Part shown: one piece after another, positions 60,462-64,000 of the stretch
Layout of the letters: each line of letters opens with the position of its first letter
Position numbering within the stretch: the first letter of the stretch is position 1
Source of the DNA: Erwinia rhapontici
Lineage (GTDB): Bacteria > Pseudomonadota > Gammaproteobacteria > Enterobacterales > Enterobacteriaceae
Assembly: GCF_012271765.1 (NCBI RefSeq)
Contig: NZ_VRKO01000010.1
Coordinates: 442,884 to 506,883, forward strand
Reading direction: 5' to 3'
Length of the DNA stretch: 64,000 bases
Translations under genes and position numbers: made by a program
Notes under the pieces: generated by a model
Databases searched by the model: none
Told to the model about the DNA's origin: nothing
Seen by the model: only the letters and a program-made list of their open reading frames with translations

Positions 60462-61376
60462 ATGCCATTTGTGAAATATGAAGACGGACTTTTTACAAAA
60501 AATGAATCACTAAAAAATCTTTACATACCAATGCTATCCTCTCTGGTGTTATGTTTTTTTGTGGTGATTATTAATCTGGCCAGCTTTCCGGAAAAGAAAA
60601 TTGGACATTCATGGATGGAAAATTCCGGCTGGATAGTGGACATCATTCAGTGGCTAATACTTAACTTTATCTTATGGAGTTTTAACCGTTTAACGGTTAA
60701 CGCCAGCCTGCGCAGAGGCATTAACCTGGGCCTGCATATCTGGATCATCTCTGCTGCGTTTGATGTGATGGATGAATTTATCCAGCAGCCACGGTGGGTG
60801 GGGTATTATATTGAAGATGTCTTCAAGCTGGCAGGGATGCTCTGTGTTTCGATTGGCATCTATTTTATTGTGAGATATGTCAATGGAAAATATGCCGATA
60901 TCAGCATTGATTCTTATCGTGACGAATTGACGAGCTTGCCAAACAGACGGTATTTCAGAAACATTCTTCTGGAGTTAAAAAACACAGATAATTATGTTTT
61001 TATCATTGATATCGACTTTTTTAAAAACATCAATGATAAATATGGACACGATATGGGTGATGAAGTCCTTAGGGAGTTCGGTAATCTGTTGAGTAGTCTG
61101 CATGACGGTAATGTTACCGCGTCAAGAATCGGCGGTGAAGAATTTGCCGTTATAGTGACATTGCCATCACAACAGGACGCCAGCGTTGTGGCGGAAAAGA
61201 TATTATCCCGAACCCGGGACATAATCATCCGGGATGAAATACGTTTTACTGTCAGTATCGGCGCCGGTCACAAAAAAGAAGACGAAACGGTCGAGAATTT
61301 ACTTAAACGTGTCGATATCGCCCTGTATGAAGCGAAAAAACGGGGCAAGAACCGAATCGAATGGGCAGCAGAGTAA
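60462..61376 (+). CDS. Membrane diguanylate cyclase (GGDEF)
   Basis: 304 residues. Four hydrophobic segments lie in 20-140, then a GGDEF domain: DELTSLPNRRYF (154-165), FIIDIDFFKNINDKYGHDMGDEVL, and the active-site GGEEF at 224-228. No RxxD inhibitory site stands five residues before it, so product inhibition is probably absent. The enzyme makes cyclic-di-GMP from two GTP at the inner membrane. The start has an AGGGG site. A+T-rich, alone, behind a candidate Fur box, which would tie c-di-GMP output to iron shortage. Confidence 0.9.
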   Translation: MPFVKYEDGLFTKNESLKNLYIPMLSSLVLCFFVVIINLASFPEKKIGHSWMENSGWIVDIIQWLILNFILWSFNRLTVNASLRRGINLGLHIWIISAAFDVMDEFIQQPRWVGYYIEDVFKLAGMLCVSIGIYFIVRYVNGKYADISIDSYRDELTSLPNRRYFRNILLELKNTDNYVFIIDIDFFKNINDKYGHDMGDEVLREFGNLLSSLHDGNVTASRIGGEEFAVIVTLPSQQDASVVAEKILSRTRDIIIRDEIRFTVSIGAGHKKEDETVENLLKRVDIALYEAKKRGKNRIEWAAE

Positions 61377-61385
61377 ACCGGGTCG

Positions 61386-61432
61386 CCAGGCCTTTTTTGA
61401 GCCTGGAAGGGGCTACAAACGCTTGTAGCCCC
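61386..61432. terminator. Two tandem hairpins between convergent genes
   Basis: CCAGGC/GCCTGG (61386-61406) has a T-rich loop, and GGGGCTACAA/TTGTAGCCCC (61409-61432) is a perfect 10-bp stem. They lie between the cyclase stop and the convergent isomaltulose synthase stop, so they can serve both. Confidence 0.6.
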
Positions 61433-61443
61433 ACAAGGATCTT

Positions 61444-63246
61444 CTACGGATTAAGTTTATAAATGCCCGACTGCCAGGGTTCAAGACGGAGTTGCCTGTC
61501 ATTTTTATTCACAATAGTGTGACTGTTGTTTTCAGTAATCACCTTATTGATGGATAAATCCCCGGGCAGGGTGTAGTGCATCACTTCTTCTTTAAAATTA
61601 ATGACCACAAGATATTTTTCAGCGCCGAGCGTTCGGGTGTAAGCATAGACTGAATTGTTGTCAGGGTCTAAATCAATATAACTGCCGTAGGTCAAGGCAG
61701 GGATGTCATGGCGAATGTTAATCAGCTTTCTATAATAGTTAAATACGGAATTTGGATTGTTAATCTGATCTGCGCTGTTGATTTCTTTATAATTGGGATT
61801 GATTTTTAACCAGGGGGTTCCACTGGTAAAGCCCGCGTTTTTGCTTGCATCCCACTGGAAGGGGGTTCTGCTGTTATCACGGCTGGTTTGGCGTACGTTT
61901 TGAAGGAATTCCTCAGCTTTCACTTTGCCTGTTTCAACGTAGTCTTGCCAAAAACCTTTCACCTCTACATCATCGAAATCATCGATTTTTTTAAAGGGAT
62001 AATTGGTCATACCGAGTTCTGAACCCTGGTAGATAAAAGGCGTTGCACGCTGGGTCAGCGTTAATGTTGCCAGTGCTTTCGCCGCATGCTCGCGCCATTG
62101 TGGTCGATCATCACCAAAGTGAGAAACCGCGCGGGGATTGTCATGATTGTCTAAGAAAAAGGCATTCCACCCATACTCTCCTGCCGTTTGGTCAACCTTA
62201 TCGACAATTTTTCGGAACTGAGAAAGGGTCCAGTCTTTTCGCCGCCATCTTTCATCAGCATCACGATCGAGCCTGATCAGATCAAACGTAAACGCTATAT
62301 TTAATTCATTTCTACGGCGATCGAAAAACTTAATCGATTTATCCAGCGGAACGCCAAATATTTCCCCCGCAGTGGCGATATCATAGTGGGATAATACTTC
62401 TCTGTTCATTTCATTGACGTAGTCGTGAATTTTAGGACCTTTAGTATATTCCTCGGCGAAATTTTTTAACTGCTGTTGGCTAAGGTCAGGGAAGTTCGGG
62501 ATTTTTGAATAGGTGGCAACGGTATCAAAGCGTAAACCAGAAACGCCTTTATCTAACCAGAAGCGGAGCATGTCATAAAGATCTTCACGGACTTTGGGAT
62601 TGTCCCAGTTGAGGTCGGGTTGCTGTTTGGCAAAGTAATGGAGGTAATACTGGCCTGATTTATCGTCTTTTTCCCAGGCTGAGCCACCGAAGAAGGAGGG
62701 GTAGTTATTGGGGGCATGGCCATCCTTACCGTCACGCCAGAAGTAATAGTCCCTGTAGGGGTTGTTCTTGCCCGATTTGCTCTGAACAAACCAGGCATGC
62801 TGATCGCTGGTGTGGTTGATAACAATATCAATCATCAAACGCATATTGCGTTTCTTCATTTCTGAAATAAGACGGTCAAAGTCTTCCATCGTACCGTATT
62901 CTTTCATTATCTTACGGTAATCCCGGATGTCATAACCATTATCCGTATTGGGTGAATCGTAATGTGGATTGATCCAAATCGCATCAATACCCAGTTTCTT
63001 CAGATAGTCTAAATTCTCAATAATACCGTTTAAATCCCCAATGCCATCCCCATTTGTATCTTTAAATGAGCGTGGATATACCTGATAAAAAACAGCCTGC
63101 TTCCACCATGTGGGCAGAGCATTTGATTGCTGAACGTTGAGCGTGGGGGCGGTATCTGGCCCGGCACTGCAGACCTGATAGGATGTGGCAGAAAAAGTGG
63201 TTGCAAGAAAAATAGCGACAGCCGTTTTCAATCCTTGAGAGGACAT
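61444..63246 (-). CDS. palI: Isomaltulose synthase (sucrose isomerase), GH13
   Basis: 600 residues with a signal peptide (KTAVAIFLATTFSATS), so periplasmic. Catalytic residues fall at the positions known for PalI: Asp241 (GLRFDTV), Glu295 (TAGEIFG) and Asp369 (LDNHDNP). The product-specificity motif RLDRD is at 325-329, which separates sucrose isomerases from alpha-glucosidases. The enzyme turns sucrose into isomaltulose with some trehalulose. The start ATG has AGGAGAATT ahead. Monocistronic, A+T-richer than most of the window, and divergent from a PTS IIB gene. Signs of transfer are base composition and patchy occurrence in the order. Confidence 0.93.
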   Translation of the reverse strand: MSSQGLKTAVAIFLATTFSATSYQVCSAGPDTAPTLNVQQSNALPTWWKQAVFYQVYPRSFKDTNGDGIGDLNGIIENLDYLKKLGIDAIWINPHYDSPNTDNGYDIRDYRKIMKEYGTMEDFDRLISEMKKRNMRLMIDIVINHTSDQHAWFVQSKSGKNNPYRDYYFWRDGKDGHAPNNYPSFFGGSAWEKDDKSGQYYLHYFAKQQPDLNWDNPKVREDLYDMLRFWLDKGVSGLRFDTVATYSKIPNFPDLSQQQLKNFAEEYTKGPKIHDYVNEMNREVLSHYDIATAGEIFGVPLDKSIKFFDRRRNELNIAFTFDLIRLDRDADERWRRKDWTLSQFRKIVDKVDQTAGEYGWNAFFLDNHDNPRAVSHFGDDRPQWREHAAKALATLTLTQRATPFIYQGSELGMTNYPFKKIDDFDDVEVKGFWQDYVETGKVKAEEFLQNVRQTSRDNSRTPFQWDASKNAGFTSGTPWLKINPNYKEINSADQINNPNSVFNYYRKLINIRHDIPALTYGSYIDLDPDNNSVYAYTRTLGAEKYLVVINFKEEVMHYTLPGDLSINKVITENNSHTIVNKNDRQLRLEPWQSGIYKLNP

Positions 63247-63692
63247 AACATAATTCTCCTATGATTAATCCTAAAAAATAGAGAGGTGATGAGTTATCAC
63301 TTTAATACGCGTGGAGTAGGATACATTGAGACTGCAATGTCAAAAATAGACTTATTGACTAAATTATTATTAATTATTATGCGTATTTTTGTTTTTTTTA
63401 AATTATGCGACTTCCGGGTGATCAAGTAAATGTGAAATAAAATTTACGTCGCTAAAAGGAATCATGTTCTCTATTTTTATTCAGGATGAGTGATATTAAG
63501 CTGAATCGATTTAGTTTCTTTTGCTCTCTGGGGGATAATTCTGTTTTTTTTCATTGAAAAATATCCACCGCGCTATGCTGCTGAAGCGAGTTATAGATGG
63601 ATTCTATATCTCTCGGCAATAAATCAATTTCACTTCGCCAGATGCCAACCCTATGCTACAGCAGAAAATATGAAAGGCTCTCAGGAGGAAAT
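63247..63692. other. A+T-rich divergent region, palI to PTS IIB
   Basis: 446 bases with no gene I can support. It must hold the palI promoter and that of the IIB gene. TGTGA at 63432 begins a CRP-like site, but its second half is poor. A short TGAT/ATCA dyad lies at 63281-63298. No repeat or tRNA is seen. Confidence 0.4.
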
Positions 63693-63965
63693 ATGGAAAA
63701 ACAACAGCTCGCGGCGGGTGTACTGAAGGCATTAGGGGGGGCGGAGAATCTCGTTAAGCTGAGTTACTGTGCCAGTCGCATCAGGGTGACCATTCGTGAC
63801 AACGCGTGCTTTGACAGGCACGCGCTGGAAGCGTTAGACGCGATTAAATCCGTGCTGGAAGTCGACACGGCTCAGCACAGCACTGAGTATCACCTGGTTG
63901 TCGGCCCGGGTAACTCCCGTTCGTTGTATGAGGCGCTGACGGGGTTAACCGATCACCGTCGTTAA
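63693..63965 (+). CDS. Stand-alone PTS EIIB domain, glucose/sucrose family
   Basis: 90 residues from ATG 63693 with a perfect AGGAGG site; the longer frame from 63597 adds a non-conserved 32 residues. It has the IIB fold of the Glc superfamily with the phospho-acceptor Cys26 in KLSYCASRIRVTIRD. Usually this domain is fused to an IIC permease; here it ends on its own stop, so IIC must be elsewhere, perhaps just past the window. Lying next to palI, it may take part in uptake of isomaltulose or sucrose. That link is inferred. Confidence 0.85.
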   Translation: MEKQQLAAGVLKALGGAENLVKLSYCASRIRVTIRDNACFDRHALEALDAIKSVLEVDTAQHSTEYHLVVGPGNSRSLYEALTGLTDHRR

Positions 63966-64000
63966 ACCAGCAGGTGGCGGATCGGCTCAAGATGCTGTTG

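Noticed and set aside
63432..63447. CRP site upstream of the PTS IIB gene
   Set aside because: The first half TGTGA is good but the second half has little match to TCACA.
63962..64000. 3' end of a minus-strand gene at the right edge
   Set aside because: Twelve codons and a stop are open to the edge, but another minus frame is open too and there is nothing to identify.
1..64000. CRISPR array, prophage or complete insertion sequence
   Set aside because: No regularly spaced repeats, phage structural genes or transposase frames were seen on either strand.

Overview
The window reads as chromosomal DNA of a gamma-proteobacterium of the order Enterobacterales. Several genes are near-copies of Escherichia coli families (yajD, yaiL, hscC with its J-domain and DUF1266 neighbours, a FepB-type protein, a NimR/NimT pair). 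Spacing is tight, Shine-Dalgarno sites are clear and a canonical tRNA-Asn is present. The isomaltulose synthase at the right end points to the plant-associated group in which that enzyme is known (Pantoea, Erwinia, Serratia, Klebsiella/Raoultella, Enterobacter). The genus cannot be fixed from the sequence alone.

Layout. 1-5.4 kb: a catabolic operon (amidohydrolase, DMT permease, SMP-30 lactonase cut by the left edge) with a divergent LysR gene, then a NimT/NimR-like efflux pair. 5.7-14.4 kb: transporters, glutathione peroxidase, a foreign-looking unknown gene, a DUF1203 gene, LysR/quinone reductase and AraC/MFS divergent pairs, a GNAT gene and yajD. 14.5-16.6 kb: a mesX-mesD operon, that is, a folate-independent methionine synthase and its DUF1852 partner. 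17-20.5 kb: a cold-shock-domain protein, tRNA-Asn with a textbook promoter and terminator, a Gfo/Idh/MocA oxidoreductase, a Fur-box-preceded orphan FepB-like protein and a cloverleaf-like palindromic element. 20.6-26.4 kb: a lipoprotein, a Bcr/CflA exporter, an FAD protein, an unknown exported protein, yaiL and an RluA-type synthase. 26.6-33.4 kb: a five-gene peptide ABC importer operon with its own M20 peptidase and a fused double ATPase. 33.5-39.2 kb: a small possibly frameshifted gene and the HscC chaperone locus.

39.3-60.0 kb is a dense block of small regulator-plus-enzyme modules. It holds exported tandem-domain CMD and ABM proteins with a flavin reductase, a TetR-controlled RND efflux pump, hydrolases, a LysE exporter, two Old Yellow Enzymes, two SDRs and several LysR/TetR/AraC regulators. 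The theme looks like detoxification and export of reactive or aromatic compounds. 60.4-64 kb is visibly richer in A+T: a membrane diguanylate cyclase behind a candidate Fur box, an isomaltulose synthase with its RLDRD specificity motif, and a divergent stand-alone PTS IIB.

The most notable items are the MesX/MesD operon, the isomaltulose synthase, two Fur boxes (one in front of a cyclic-di-GMP gene), the paired operators of the RND system, and the structured element at 20.4-20.5 kb. No CRISPR array, complete insertion sequence or prophage was seen.
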